Source: Hydractinia symbiolongicarpus
Taxonomy: Eukaryota; Cnidaria; Hydrozoa; Anthoathecata; Hydractiniidae
Length of the DNA: 64,000 bases
Reading direction: 5' to 3'
Assembly (NCBI RefSeq): GCF_029227915.1
Contig: NC_079880.1
Coordinates: forward strand, 13,028,501 to 13,092,500
Position 1 is the stretch's first letter. Every line of letters begins with the position of its first letter. Shown one piece after another: positions 13,551 to 25,981 of this stretch. A program made the translations under genes and the position numbers. The notes under the pieces were generated by a model. It was not told the origin of the DNA. It worked only from the letters and a program-made list of their open reading frames with translations, and did not search any database.

Positions 13551-13596
13551 TTCTTTTTGATCAAAGAGCTGACTATGTTGATGCAAACAACAAGGC

Positions 13597-13602
13597 AATA
13601 AA
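13597..13602 (+). terminator. Polyadenylation signal of the receptor kinase gene
   Basis: AATAAA occurs 47 bp after the TAG stop at 13548-13550. Confidence 0.55.
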
Positions 13603-16226
13603 CATCGCACTTTGAAGGCATCCTGACCACCCGTGGTCGTGTTTTGTATTTAAAGTTCCCGCTGATTGGCTGTTATTGGAACGACCTCTTTTGTCAATTT
13701 AGCCACTAAAATACTTTCTTGGTTCTTTCATAAGATAGACTTAAAAACGTTTTTATTAAGTTTTGTGAGATTATGTGCTGGTAAATACATTATTGATTCG
13801 ATATTCAAAGTTTTATTCAAACGAAGATGATATTTAATAGTTGTTTCAAGAAATATTTTGAGTTTTTAAACCGTCAACTGGATTCCATATCAGGAGGCAA
13901 GAAAAATGAAACACGCTTCTAAAACTACTTGAAATAATTCTTATTTTTATTTATCTGAATAATACTCCGAAGCTCATATGCGGTGTACATTTAATATTAT
14001 GTTTATTATAAGCATATATTTTGCTTTTATATTTTGCTTTACGGTTTTTTCGAAGTAAAGGAAACCAGAAACTCTAGTCACGGATGACATAGCATTGATA
14101 TCATTTATTTTAACGCAACCACATGAATTTATTTTTTTGTAGAATAACATCCGTTTGACTTCAACTTAGAATTTAGCGAATTTAAAAATTTAAATTGATA
14201 ACTGATTCATTGAAAAATTGTTTAGAGAAAACACTGAAAACATAATGATTTTCGCGTGTACCGCAAACTTCTTTTAATTTCGCGAAAACTTGTTTTGAGT
14301 ATGCGAAAATATTTTAAAATTGCTTTTTACTAACTAACAAAAAATTGTTTTAGTGGAAAAATAAAAATTCATTTTAGCAAGCGAATTCGTTCACCCAATT
14401 TTGTTATTCATAGAGAAAAAGTCAGCGTAAAAAAAGTCGGTAAAAATTTTGAATCGGTTAAGTTATTAGTTACCCGCACAAAATTTACAAACTATTTATC
14501 ACAATACTTATTGAGTTTATAAAATCTTGGATGAAATAAAAACAAATGTGTTTGTTTTCTCCAAAAATTTTATACAAAGAAATTTGTTACGATCCTTCGT
14601 TTCATACAATAATTTCAAGCAACTGAAAATGCCTGTTACTTCCTTTTCAAGAAATTCTTTTCTTAATGGAATAAAAAGGGGATCAAAATTGACAAAGTCG
14701 AAAAAAAATCATTAAAATAAGGAAAATATTTTGATCGCTAAAAAACTTTAGTTACTAAGAAAAAATTTAATCATTACCTACAAAATTTTTTCATTGAAAT
14801 GCAAAAGATATAAAAGCGGTGTAAAACTATAGTTGTTATTTTCATATTGTGTAAAAAGAAGATAAAATAATCAGAATTTTTAGGATTTTATAACAATGTA
14901 TAGCAAATTTTATTGATTATAGATTTTTTTTAGTCGAAATTTTTTATTTGTAGTAAAATGTTTTTAACACATCGATTTTATATGTAGGTATGTATCATAT
15001 TTTAGATAAAAAAAAGTTAACTAAAAAATTGGATTCTAACAGTTTTATCTTTCAATTAACATAAAAAATTACCCTTCTTATTTCTATGTTCTCAGCAGAT
15101 GGGAGGATCACACAGTTACAGTGTTTGTTATGAGGCAAAAAAACTCATTTTAGCCCGCACTGGTAATATAAGAGCTGCAAAATTCGGACTAATAATCAAT
15201 CAGTCAGTAAATATTAATTTTAAGAAAATCACTATGATTACCGTGGTATAAAAAGTCATCATGCTCCTCATATTTACCTTAATATTTTAAACAACACAAA
15301 AAGTACAACCTCGACTTATTTAAAATCCGCCATTTTTAAATCTATATTATTGCTTAAGAATCAAAGTTTTGTACATATGTAGTGCCAAGAGCATTTACGT
15401 TTTCATTTTCTTTTTTTGTTAATTCCACATAGCGATTCTTAGTGTCCAATCAAGACTACCTATGGGCTTCTTCACAACTACGCCCTGTGCCCTAGGTGCG
15501 TTCTCCCGCATTTTAAAAAAAACGTTAATTTGACGTAAATACAGTCTGGAAGTGTCGTTTCTTTACTCCAGAATGCTGAAATGACGGGAGTTTATATTCG
15601 TAAATGATATCTCATTTTTTAAAGAAAAAAAACCCCTCGTTTTATATAACTGTACTCACGTGTATTTTTCTTAAGATCCTGTAACAAAATCTGGAAGAAT
15701 AGAAAACAATTTTGTCACACCCATCCAAGCAACAAATTGTTTCTTCATTTTCTTATTTTGTTTTAAGAGGGCGTAGATTCTGAGAGCTTTGAGAGGGCGT
15801 AGCCTCTGTGTATGGCGGTCTTAATTGTTTAATACTGTTTGTGGCCCTTACTCGATCATCTTTGCCTTTCTTATTTCAAAACTACTTAACTACTTTTTGT
15901 AGATGGTTAGAGTTAGAATAATATGCTGGTATATTTTTAAGCAGAAGTTTTAAGTCATTTTGAAGTTGTACGACTTTTGCTACCAGTTAAGTAACTTTTT
16001 TATCATTTTTAAAAATATAGTTACTCATTAAAAATCTGCTTGTGCGAGGGTTACAAAGTTACCTCGAAGGAAGAATAACATTAAAAGAAATTCAGATTGT
16101 AAAATAGAAACAAACGAACAAACAAAAACAAAACACGCTTATTTCATGTAGCTTGATATTTAGAAAAAAATGCAGCTGATACTTGCAGAGTATTGAAGAC
16201 ATGCCAATGCAATGTTTGCTATAATT
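13603..16226. other. Gene-free AT-rich intergenic DNA
   Basis: No convincing ORF, RNA gene or intact element was seen. A few isolated TTCGCG-type motifs (14250-14300) suggest very decayed MITE pieces. Open frames such as 14527-14715 are Lys/Asn/Phe-rich and look like chance. Confidence 0.6.
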
Positions 16227-16475
16227 TCAACCAGAACAGACGCGTTTTTTTCTCCGCTTGCAAATTTTATAACATCTCTTCCGAAAGCAGTACCTTACAC
16301 AGTGTCTTGTCCATCGAGGTTTGCAAAGATGTGGTAAATTTGATAGGTATCTACCAAGGCCACGATACCCTTGCCGAAGACTTCCCACTATCTGTTTTCG
16401 TTTAGCTGCAGCATCGTTAAGTTGCGAACATATTAACAATATATACACAACCACATAAACATGGAGCTCCTTCAT
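16227..16475 (-). CDS. Secreted, highly basic six-cysteine peptide, copy 1
   Basis: Single-exon gene of 82 residues. The N-terminus is a hydrophobic signal peptide of about 23 residues ending near NDAAA. The rest holds about 20 Lys/Arg and no Asp/Glu. The C-terminal domain has six Cys in the framework C-x7-C-x3-C-x4-C-x3-C-x7-C and ends exactly in C-S-G-stop. Two paralogues (20956-21204 and 48310-48537, same strand) share signal peptide, charge, Cys spacing and the C-S-G end, so the frame is real although the linkers differ greatly. I do not recognise the family. Size, charge and Cys pattern suggest a host-defence (antimicrobial) peptide; a venom-type or signalling peptide is possible. The two central CxxxC motifs recall helical-hairpin disulfide peptides. 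Confidence 0.75.
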   Translation of the reverse strand: MKELHVYVVVYILLICSQLNDAAAKRKQIVGSLRQGYRGLGRYLSNLPHLCKPRWTRHCVRYCFRKRCYKICKRRKKRVCSG

Positions 16476-16649
16476 TGTTCTTAAAGTAGGTGTTGCTTGC
16501 TATACCAATCGTCTTTATTATCAGTTTAGGCGATCGCATTATTTTTGATACATTTACAGCGTGGTAATGTAATAACTTTGACCACAAAAAACAGTTTTGG
16601 CTAGCTTGTAAATGAAACTTCCCTATCTTATGTGGTATTTGAGGTTTAG

Positions 16650-16865
16650 CACAAAATGGATGCTTAGCTACATAGATAGATGCTTAGCTGCAAGATAGAT
16701 GCTTTGTTACACTGAGAAACTTTAACCATAAAAAAACAATTTTGGCTAGCTTGTAAGTGATACTCTTTTGAGGTTTAACACAAGATGAATGCTTAGCTAT
16801 AAAGATCGATGCTTAGCTACATAGATGGATGCTTAGCTACATAGATAGATGCTTAGCTACACTAA
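16650..16865. repeat. Minisatellite, atagatgcttagctac units
   Basis: At least eight ~20-bp units of atagatgcttagctac are interrupted by a duplicated spacer containing ttttggctagcttgtaa (16594 and 16740). It lies just upstream (in the minus-strand sense) of basic peptide gene copy 1. Confidence 0.65.
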
Positions 16866-17894
16866 TGGAGTGTCATGAGCACCTGGGTCACTCCTTACTA
16901 ATTTCACTGATCAGATAAAGCAACGAGTAAATTATTCTTTACTTTAAACAATTTTTTGAAAAATCTGAAGCGTCTAAAAATGTATTTTGGTGAGCTTTCT
17001 AGTAACGAACTAAATAGGGATGAACCATTACACACATTTAAAAATGCTAAAAAGCTCCAACGCGTCATAGTAACGTGGCATTGAGGCTATGTTCAGCCGA
17101 CCTTTTAACTCGCATCGAATTAAACCATGTACATTTCTCGCATCATGATAGACAGATTTTTAAGTAAAAGAGTTGGTTTTGATGTCTTCACTATAGCATG
17201 GAGGTACAAATAGAGAGTTCTATCTCCATGCGAATAGATAGTAAAACGTTTAACCAAAGAAAACGATTTCTTATGGACTTAGATATAAGTTAAAATGCAT
17301 GCTCAATTGAGACATTTTATGTCATGCCGAAAAAAAAATCATTTGAAGTAGATCTATTAGATATAACTTACAACATAATGATTAAAACACGCTGCGTGAT
17401 GTAGCATGTTAATTTTGTCATTTTGTAACTTCTTGAATGGTCAGAAAATTTACTTCATTATTCCACGTTAACGTGGTTATGCTATATAAGAAAATCAAGA
17501 GGAATGGGTTTAAAGATGTGTGTCGTAAAATGTTTGGAAAAAATGTACCGTTAGTTGACTTATTTTCGCAAGGTTAAAAAAAAAGAATTTCACAGAGATT
17601 AATTTCGCGAATTAGTCATTTTAAGACATACTTAGGGATTATCAAATAGGGATTTGAACAAGTTTAACAAAAATGATTTGATTATATAAAAAATACGAAA
17701 GTTTGTAAACGGTATTTGTTGCTAAAAACAAAGTCCCACTTTTTTTGATTGTGGAAAAGGATTCTTCAAAGTTTGGTAGATATAAATATATAATACCTAT
17801 ATGAAAGTTTTTTACTATAGTGAAGTAAGGTTGAAATATCTATAGTTGCTTATATCTTCAAGACTGTTGCAAGACTGTCAGTTGTCAGGAGCTA

Positions 17895-18617
17895 ATGGTA
17901 CAAACAGGACTTGCCTATTGGATTTTACAAGAATCAATTTTTCGCATACCCAGTGTTGTATCTTTGTTTTTATTGTATATATACTTATATATATAGTTAA
18001 TTGTGTATTCTTTCGTTAGTCATGGTTTTTGAAAACAATTCATTTAAATAAAATAAATAAAAAATAAAAGAGATTAAAAAAACCTATTTGTTTCTTAAAG
18101 CTCTCATAGTAACATTTGAATTTAACCGAAACAGGCACTTCAAAAAATACACGTCTCAATAGTAACAAGAAAATCTGTCAGTTTGAACACACAATCCAAT
18201 CCTAATAAACAAATTAGAACATGGTTAAAATCTGCCTATGCAAGAAAGTGGGACGGCTTAAACACTCACAACTTCCAGAAGGCTATTCTGACCTTCTGTC
18301 AGTTGAAACAAGAAGGCTTTCAACTATCTACGCTTTTGTGAAAATGTTTTATTACAATGGATAGCAGCAGTACTTGCATATAGAGGGTGATAACGATTAA
18401 AAAAACACTGTATATAAAGAACTTTTACTATAAAAAATATCAGTAATATTTTTTATTTATTTTATTTAAATGAATTGTTTTAAAAACCATGAATAACGAA
18501 AGAATACACAATTAACTATATATATAAGTATATATACAATAAAAACAAAGATACAACACTGGGTATGCGAAAAATTGATTCCTGTAAAATCCAATAGGCA
18601 AGTCCTGTTTGTACCAT
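17895..18617. mobile_element. Element with ~172-bp inverted terminal arms
   Basis: 17895-18066 and 18446-18617 are near-perfect reverse complements. The left arm starts atggtacaaacaggacttgc and the right arm ends gcaagtcctgtttgtaccat. The ~380-bp middle has no clear ORF. Long TIRs and the size suggest a non-autonomous DNA transposon (foldback/MITE type). A transcript would fold into a long hairpin. The few arm mismatches (for example near the middle and the TA-rich part) imply a fairly recent insertion or arm conversion. Confidence 0.75.
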
Positions 18618-18999
18618 CACCACATCATATTACTGCAATTTTAAGTAACAAATTTGCAAATGAGAAAAAATATCACTTATGAAAGACAAGGAATTTATAA
18701 AAAGTAGCAGTTTGGATGTGATTCTCAAGAATCTTTACAAACATATCGGAATAGAAGTGACATCAGGAAATAAAGTACAGGTATTTGGGACTTCAATCCT
18801 CAAAAATTGTGTTATTTAATGCAACAATAAACGTTAAAACTGAGAAAATGGAGCTGACAGCTATTCTCATAAACAAAATTATGTAAATAATTATAATATA
18901 TACAAAAAATATATTAGGCAACCACATTGTTTTTCTTTCTTATATTTATTGCATTTTTTGAAAGTGAAAAAGTATATGTCCTCTACCATCCTTTTATTA

Positions 19000-19240
19000 C
19001 TCCAGCGATAATCTGGTGACTCTCTCGCTCTCTGGTTTTTAACGAGGGTACCAACAAGCCGGAAGCACCCGCGTATAAAAGGGCGAGCTCGGGCGACTTT
19101 TTTGAACTAAATTGACAGTTCTCCACCGAAACCGCCCGCACTTTCCCGGACACGCCCAAACTCGCCTGGAGCATTCCTGAAATGCAACACCTTGTAACAT
19201 AAACATGGCGGACGACAGTTGAAAGCATGCGCTTGAAGAG
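19000..19240. promoter_or_regulatory. GC-rich island with TATA box, possible promoter
   Basis: In AT-rich surroundings this stretch is GC- and CpG-rich. It carries GCGTATAAAAGGGCG (TATA at 19074-19081) and, 124 bp further on, AACATGGCGG. The ATG opens only a few codons before a stop, so no coding region follows directly; a short first exon or a non-coding start is possible. An 81-codon frame on the minus strand also crosses it without homology I recognise. Confidence 0.3.
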
Positions 19241-19686
19241 AAAAGGAGTTAGTAAAGTTTGTATAAGTTATTTATCAAGTAAATCTTATTAAAAATCATC
19301 AAAAACAGTTCTTTTAAGCACTTCGCTACCACATAGTTTAATTCATTTTAATTTTTATACTTTTTTAAATAATTTGTCGTGAATCTTTTTTTTTGTTCGG
19401 ACATTGCGGTTCTATGTAGGTTATTTCAGGCGAATACTTGATTTCTTTTCAAAACGCCGAACCTGTCAGAAAACGCTCACACTTTTCACGATGTATGCGG
19501 CTTATCGGCACCCTCGTGGTTTTTATTCCATAAAATAGCTATGCAAAAATGCAGGTAAACAAAGTGGAAATTTTTCTCGGTTGAACAAAAGATGAATTAT
19601 CTAAAATGTCCTAATTTCGTGATTTAAGTCTTAATCCTGTGATGTGTTTTTTTTCAATCTTAGATACTCTAGGCTCTACATATACA

Positions 19687-19837
19687 TCTATATTATAATA
19701 CCCGTATACGTCTGTCCGTCTGTCTATCTGTCTGTCACGCAAAATAGTAGCTGAGCTGCGCAAGTAGCGAGAAGCACGCAATGCCGTATCAAAAAGGATG
19801 GGTGAACCCGTGGATTTTTCCACGGGCTAACGACTAG
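19687..19837 (+). mobile_element. Non-autonomous Helitron-like element (151 bp)
   Basis: It starts A|TCTATATTATAATACCCG, has the TCTGTCYGTCTGT block and a cacgcaatgc-type body, and ends with the perfect hairpin CCCGTGGA-tttt-TCCACGGG (19807-19826), then CTAACGACTAG|T. This gives a TC 5' end, 3' hairpin, CTAG end and A/T target, all Helitron/Helentron marks. It is the best preserved copy in the window. Confidence 0.8.
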
Positions 19838-20955
19838 TACTAAATAATATAAAAGCTCGTACGCAGCTTATTTCTCTTCGATTTGAAAAATCTCAACAAC
19901 ATAACAAATGCAAAATTCTGGACTTCATTGCAAAATTTGTGATGTAACCAATGATGTTGTTGTGTATAATAAAGTGAAACCTTGTGTTTACAATTATATT
20001 TGATTGATGTCAAGACTTTTGGGGTGAAGAATCATCTGAAATGACAAATTTCAAGATGATCGTGTCATCATAATGGAGATACAAAATCATAAGCAACACT
20101 GGTAAAAACTTTAGAAATAGAATGAAATGGAATAAAAAATAGAATCAAAGTCTGCAGAATGAATTTCCATAATGCACCTAATTTTTCTATAGCTAGCTGA
20201 AAGTTCCTTATAATGGATGCAATCAATATGTTTTAAGCTCCAAAATGATATTAAATCAATGTAAAACCATAGTTGAAAGACTAAGATAAGGACTAAATAC
20301 ATACATTAAAATTCAAGATAAGTAACCATCAGTAAATACCCACCATCCAACACATGTGGGATAAGACTCATAATGGCAGAAAAAATCAGTCAAACGTTTG
20401 TACGGAAAGCGAAATATGTGCTTTTTGCGCAAAAATGATTAAACGGCACGCCATTAAACAACTTTTCGTTTCTGAAGTTTTGTTTCCAAACACTAGCCAC
20501 CTAAGGTGTGAGTCGGTAACTTGTACAGGAATATAAAATACGTTTATCTTAAGCCAGACTTAACTGCACTATAATAAATACAACATTATGAGCACTAGAT
20601 CTTAACATATTCTTTTAAAAATCAATGTCAACCTGCTTTATAAAAATTTTTTTACCGCCTCGGCTAGTGTCTCGTTTAATCTCGCACATGAATTGGCTCC
20701 GCGTAAAATATTCACCAATATGTTCATTTTTTTATTCCGAGACGAAGAAAGGCTAAGCCAAACATACATTCCTGCGGATTGTGTGAAAAACATCATCATT
20801 TATATGATTATTGATAGTGATCTTAGACTGGCTGTTCATAAAATGGTTATCTTATTGTTGAATGTATATTTGGATAAATTCCAAAAAAAAATTTTAACCT
20901 CAATTTAAATTTACAATGTAAACATGAATGTACGTAATTTTCAATGTCCACAGTT

Positions 20956-21204
20956 TTAACCGCTGCACACATATCGTCTTTCCCACTTGCAAACTTGAAT
21001 ACACCTCCCCCAACAGAATTTTTTACAGATGTATCGCCATCGATATAGACAATGTTTTGGAGGAATTCGAAGTCTAAGACGTACTTTTGATTTTCTTAGT
21101 CGAAAGTGTCTCCGGTGTTTCAATGCGGCATCGGCATGCTGAAACTGCAACAGCGATATCAGTAATAAACATAAAATCGCAACCAAGAAAATTGTTTTCC
21201 TCAT
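20956..21204 (-). CDS. Secreted, highly basic six-cysteine peptide, copy 2
   Basis: Single-exon gene of 82 residues, paralogue of 16227-16475 and 48310-48537. A strong signal peptide (about 27 residues, ending QHADA) precedes a very Arg/Lys-rich linker and a C-terminal domain with Cys spacing C-x7-C-x3-C-x3-C-x3-C-x7-C, then S-G-stop. The central loop is one residue shorter than in the other two copies. About 19 Lys/Arg and a single acidic residue lie after the signal peptide. The function is not known to me; a membrane-active defence peptide is the leading idea, from charge and secretion only. Confidence 0.75.
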   Translation of the reverse strand: MRKTIFLVAILCLLLISLLQFQHADAALKHRRHFRLRKSKVRLRLRIPPKHCLYRWRYICKKFCWGRCIQVCKWERRYVCSG

Positions 21205-23090
21205 TGTTTTCTGATAAAATCAAATATGATGAAAAATATCGTTGTTCCAACTACTCCAACTTCTCTGCTTTTCTATTTAGTTATTGATGTATGTTTTTCT
21301 TTCATACAGATTGTAACCATATAATATTTTCTTGCGTTGGTCATTCAAGTGTAGTTAGAAACGGAATGACAGTGATTAAGGCAAATGTGTGAAATTTATA
21401 AAAGATGAAACATTATGCTTTATACTTCCTCAAATAAGAATGTGTTTTAGGTATTTTAAGTGGGTTACAAATAGGTACATTAGTAGTGTTATATCTCAAT
21501 AAAAAAACAAAGTCTCCTTTCTCCTGTCGCAGATTCACACTGGCTTGCTTAGCTCCCACTGGTACTCCAGTTGATAAGAATCTTGCAAAAAGAATTTCTA
21601 GTAAACCTGAAGTTTATCTAAAGCTCCTATTTGTGCTAGAGAATTCTAGGCCTAAATGAAGCAGCTGGTAGTAAGTGATAAATTTTTTCAGAGGTAGCAA
21701 GGACTAAGAGGAAAAGACTTAAGACTAAAGAAAATTTACCCTAACAAATATTTAAAGTTATAAATGACAAAAGGTATCAACTCATCGATTAAAAATAAAA
21801 CATCACTTATTGACTGGAAAATGTTTTAATATCGGAGTTGTTATGTTATACTTAGAGCAGCTGACAACTAAAAAAAGTTAGAGTTTATAGCTAGTTTACT
21901 GTCATAACGGTGTCATTAACCTAATAAATTATCTGAAACATGTGTTATATAACCATGTGCGACTTGTATTAATGTTTTAGTCAGCATTTTACTGCAGTTT
22001 GCGGTGCCATGTTAAATAATGATCAATTGATTGATGCAAAATATTTAATGTGTTTTTTTCAATTAATTTACTTTTCGTTAAACTTGGAGTTTAAATACTC
22101 TTAGGAATATGAAAATATGTTTGTAGAAATATATAAAAAAGTTAGCACGTGGATTGTTGTATCGCAATAGCTGAAAATAGGACTATTTATAATGTTTGTT
22201 TATCTAGACAACGATCAGACGATGTTGGGCAATTTTAAAGGATAGAAAAGAACAGTCATTTGTGCATGAGTATATGTCCAGCATAGCAGTCAAAAATTGA
22301 TTTTCACTCAACCGTGTGATTTGACCGTAAAGTGGTTTGCGGCAGGTTGCCGTGAATTAAAGCCTGCTTATTGAGTGTATAGAGTTACAGCGCCTTTTTC
22401 CAAAAAAACTTCATCGCAACTTTGGTTTGAATGAGAACACATACTGTCGATACCCCGTGCATCTAAAACATGAAAGTTTTCGTGAAATTTAAAAAATTTA
22501 TTGTCACTTTAAATAAAAGCGCATTTTAAAGCCTGTCGTTACCAGATGAATTGTGGGTAACAAAACCCTAGCTAAATATTTCAGGTTAATTATTATCTTA
22601 TTAAATCAATAAACATTAGACTTACTCCAAAATTTGTACTACAGTAAAAGGCTACGTAACTGTATTGAGCATCAGAAATATTTTTATTGCAGCCAATACC
22701 AGCAGCCACAAACCCATGTGCAGCTGATTAAAAATCAAATTTTCGAAAATAACACAAAAAGAAACAATGATAATAGCTAGGATAAAAGTTATACCAAACT
22801 AAATTAAAATCATACATACTACTGCACACGACAGCCAAATTTTGTGTTTAACTTAAAAAACGTGAAATAGACGCCCAAAGGTTGAGGGTATATTCCAAAT
22901 AAACTTGTAAATTTCTATTAGTTACAGAACATCCAGAAAAAAATTAATACGAAATTAGGTGTTAGCAAATTAACATGTGAGAAATTTCATATTGCAGGAC
23001 TCATAATTGCGTTATTTATAGACAATCAGCATCTGAGTGATTGAGGTAAATAGAATTTACGAATTTTTTCTATGGACTAGAAGTGGCAGG
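21205..23090. other. Gene-free AT-rich intergenic DNA
   Basis: No ORF with coding character, no clear repeat boundaries and no RNA gene seen. Confidence 0.55.
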
Positions 23091-23859
23091 TTTTTATGAA
23101 AATGCACCTTGAACAGTTTATTGAATCAAATACACGTTTTTTTTTTCTTTGTTTTTCTTCTCTTGTCAAGCTTCGTCTTAAAAGTTGTTGTGACGTACGA
23201 TCAACGTTGAGCATGTTTTGTAAATATGAAAAAGAAAAAGGATTTGAGAAAGAAAAAGTCTGTTTTGCACTTCGATTTGGTTACTGAATGTGTTTCATAT
23301 AGTTTCAAAAACTAAAAACTTTCTCTTCACTAGCACAGTATTATGACATATCTTAATTTATGATTACTACCTTGAACGTATTTTGAATCTTACTTATATT
23401 GCGTATTTAGAAAAACATGTTAGCAAATACGACAACGCATAAGGTTGGAAAAATATATGAACGCTTTCGGTGAGAAAAAATAAAACGCTTCTAACAAATT
23501 CAGAAAGTTGGAGAAAGTCGTTTACTACAAGATAGTAAATACTGGGAGACCAGCCTATATTAGGCTATATCTTGTGCCTTTGTTTAAACTACCGAGTCAA
23601 CAAATGTGCAACTTAAAGTATAGATGCATTAGACGCTTCACCTGGATCCGGGGAACGGCTGACCTTGATCGTCGGGTTACCTAGCCGGTATCAATATATC
23701 CGTCTATGCGAAAAAGAGTTAATAATTGAGGGCTGGAATATATCAACGGGCGAACCAGAAAGTGACACAATAGTAGCGATAGCTGTTTCCTGGGAATATC
23801 CCGTAATCGGTAAAATCTGTGGATTTATCTAGGGATGCAAACTTTCTATATAATACCGG

Positions 23860-24065
23860 GATTCTCTTTCTCTGGTGGTAAGAAAAACTACCTGCTGTGG
23901 GAACACGTAACGAGATATCAAAAAGAAAAAACGAATCCTTGATCGACGTGCTATCGACTAGCGTGAGTGATAGTAGTAATAGCCGTCGCCTGTCTGTCTT
24001 TATGCGCGCTCTCTACTGAGTTAGAAAGTCGTGCTACAGAAGCACAAAATACGTTATATAAAGGA
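23860..24065. mobile_element. Degraded Helitron-like fragments
   Basis: Pieces of the family seen at 19687-19837 lie end to end: an ataccgggattct 5'-like part, a 3' end reading gtgctatcgaCTAG, and then a new 5' part tagtaatagccgtcgcctgtctgtct. A related set of fragments is at 30040-30190, within the duplicated block. Confidence 0.45.
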
Positions 24066-24544
24066 ACGTCAAAATTTTTCTCAGTGTATTACAATGTGAA
24101 AATGAATGTATGTGCGTAGAATTCTTGTAATTCGTTATCTTCGTCATTTCTGTGGTTAAAAAGTAAAAGGTTATTGAAAGGCTATCCTGATAAAAGGAGA
24201 ACATTTGTATTTTGATAAGTTAAACCAAAACAAAAGAATTTTCAAAAACCAAATAAATTCATGTGGGCCGCAGAATCATGTCAAAAATCATTCCTTGCAT
24301 AAACGCACAAAACATGTTTTATTCTTTTAAAAACTTCCTTGTATCTACCCTTTGCAACAGTTTAAATTGTCATGGGTGTATCCCGACATAATAATTGATT
24401 ATACGAAACATTCTATCGGTTATTATTAGAATTGTATTATATTTAATGAACAATGAACAATGAAATCGGAGAAAGGCCATATAAAATAGCATGGCATTTA
24501 AAGAAACAAGAATTTCCCCTTGGGACGAGAAAAAAAATTGCTTT

Positions 24545-24592
24545 ACTCGAGCGATTACCACATAATAAGAATTGATTTCGAAGCTATAAATA
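24545..24592 (+). promoter_or_regulatory. Conserved promoter of acidic gene copy 1
   Basis: TATAAATA at 24585-24592 lies 94 bp before the ATG. About 35 bp upstream is actcgagcgattaccacata, repeated almost unchanged before copy 2 (about 30850) and with changes before copy 3 (about 39237). Conservation across three paralogues supports a proximal element plus TATA box. Confidence 0.6.
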
Positions 24593-24678
24593 CCGGTTCA
24601 AATCAGAAATGCTTCATTAGAAGCTCAAAAGGTTGGACGTTTCTATAAAGCACGCAAGGAGAAAAAGATTTGGCTATA

Positions 24679-25385
24679 ATGAAATTCGCTGTGATTTTAG
24701 CAACCTTATTTGTTGTCAGTCTCGGAGCGCCGCTCTATGAAGGTAGGTGAACGATAATAAAAGAACGGTGTGAATGCAAATATATATTATGTTAAGAACA
24801 TTTCCGATATCTTTTTTAGATGAATATAATACTGACAGACTTGCTCAAGATGCGATTGGTAAGTCTAATATACTCTTGTTTAAAGTATGTATTTTTGTAT
24901 GAATTAAAATGTTTTCTTCGTTGTAACATTAAGATGGTGACAACACAGCTGTTAAATCTGATACACATAATGATTTAGCAGCACGTGAGTCAGATCAGTT
25001 CAACAATGGGTGGGGTGACGCATATGGTGTGACCGACGAAACGCAAAAAGATAAGGCATTCGTCACTGACGAACAGAACAAGTCCGACGATGTTAAAGAC
25101 GCGTCAGAAGATGAGTCCCACGTTGTGGACGACGCGTCAGAAGATGAGTCCGACGATGTAGACGACGCGTCAGAAGATGAGTCCGACGATGTAGACGACG
25201 CGTCAGAAGATGGATCCGACGATGTAAACGACGCGTCAGAAGACGAATCCGACGATGTTGATGACACGTCAGAAAATGAATCCGACGATGTTGATGACGC
25301 GCCAGTAGATGAGTCCGACGATGCCGAAAACGGGCCAGTAGATGAGTCCGACGATGCAGAAAACGGGCCGAGTCCGACGATGTAG
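24679..25385 (+). CDS. Secreted acidic Ser/Asp/Glu-repeat protein, copy 1
   Basis: Exons 24679-24742, 24820-24858 and 24934-25385 (phase 1 at both joins) give 184 residues. A signal peptide (MKFAVILATLFVVSLGAP) precedes a short linker (DEYNTDRLAQDAIG), a conserved NNGWGDAYG motif and about nine tandem copies of an 11-residue unit like DASEDESDDVD, encoded by a 33-bp repeat. Close to the end a short deletion in the last repeat shifts the frame and ends the protein at SPTM; the original frame would have run on. I do not know the family. Extreme acidity and secretion suggest cation or calcium binding, a matrix or mucus role, or a charge partner for basic peptides; all of these are inference. Copies at 30981, 39386 and 44581 share exon structure or promoter. 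Confidence 0.85.
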
Positions 25386-25981
25386 AAAATGGGTCAAAGA
25401 TGAGTCAGACGATTAAGGATGGGATCAACAAAGTCTTAAGCGAAAAAAATATAGTGGGAAGAAAAAACCAAGTCAAGAGAATAGCTGGCTTGGTGAATTA
25501 AATGAAAATGTTTTTCTAAATTATGTAAATAAATTATTCATCAAAATGGAGTTTTTCATAAAAATACTGATAAATAAGAATCAACACTTTCTAACAAAAG
25601 CTAAGGAATACTTTCTGACAAAAAAATCAGAACTGCGTCTATAGTAACAATATCAACAGTCAATTAAAATTCAACCTTTCCAATTAATTAACACCCTCTT
25701 TCAAAAAAATTACTAAAGCAAAAGGAATATTGTCGCTAAAAGTTTAAATTTCCTGGTCAAAAAGGTGACGGACTTTCATTTTCCCATGATATAATGTGTG
25801 GAGTCCAACAAAAACGTGTGTAGTGAAAAACTAACGCCTAGTTATCTCCTTTTTGTGAGTAAATAACGCAGCAAAATTGGTGTTGTTTAACTTAATGTTC
25901 CACTTGCAAACTCTTAAAACTCAGCTATTTTAAAGTTATCCTTTTTAACAAATTAGTACATTAATAAAGACGAAGTATACA

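Larger units (their letters stand above)
23096..25060. repeat. Segmental duplication, unit 1 (paired with 29210-31335)
   Basis: Long shared stretches occur in the same order. The block around gatttgagaaagaaaaagtc (about 23240) recurs near 29316. The ttagcaaatacgacaa block near 23420 recurs near 29972. The upstream promoter and exons 1-3 of the acidic protein gene (24180-25060) recur at 30515-31335. The unit near 29 kb carries a Harbinger-like MITE that is absent here. Confidence 0.75.

Noticed and set aside
24995-25267. Ser/Asp-rich frame on the minus strand (also near 31310-31621 and 39716-40311)
   Set aside because: Antisense shadow of the acidic repeat genes; the plus-strand exons have signal peptide and splice support.
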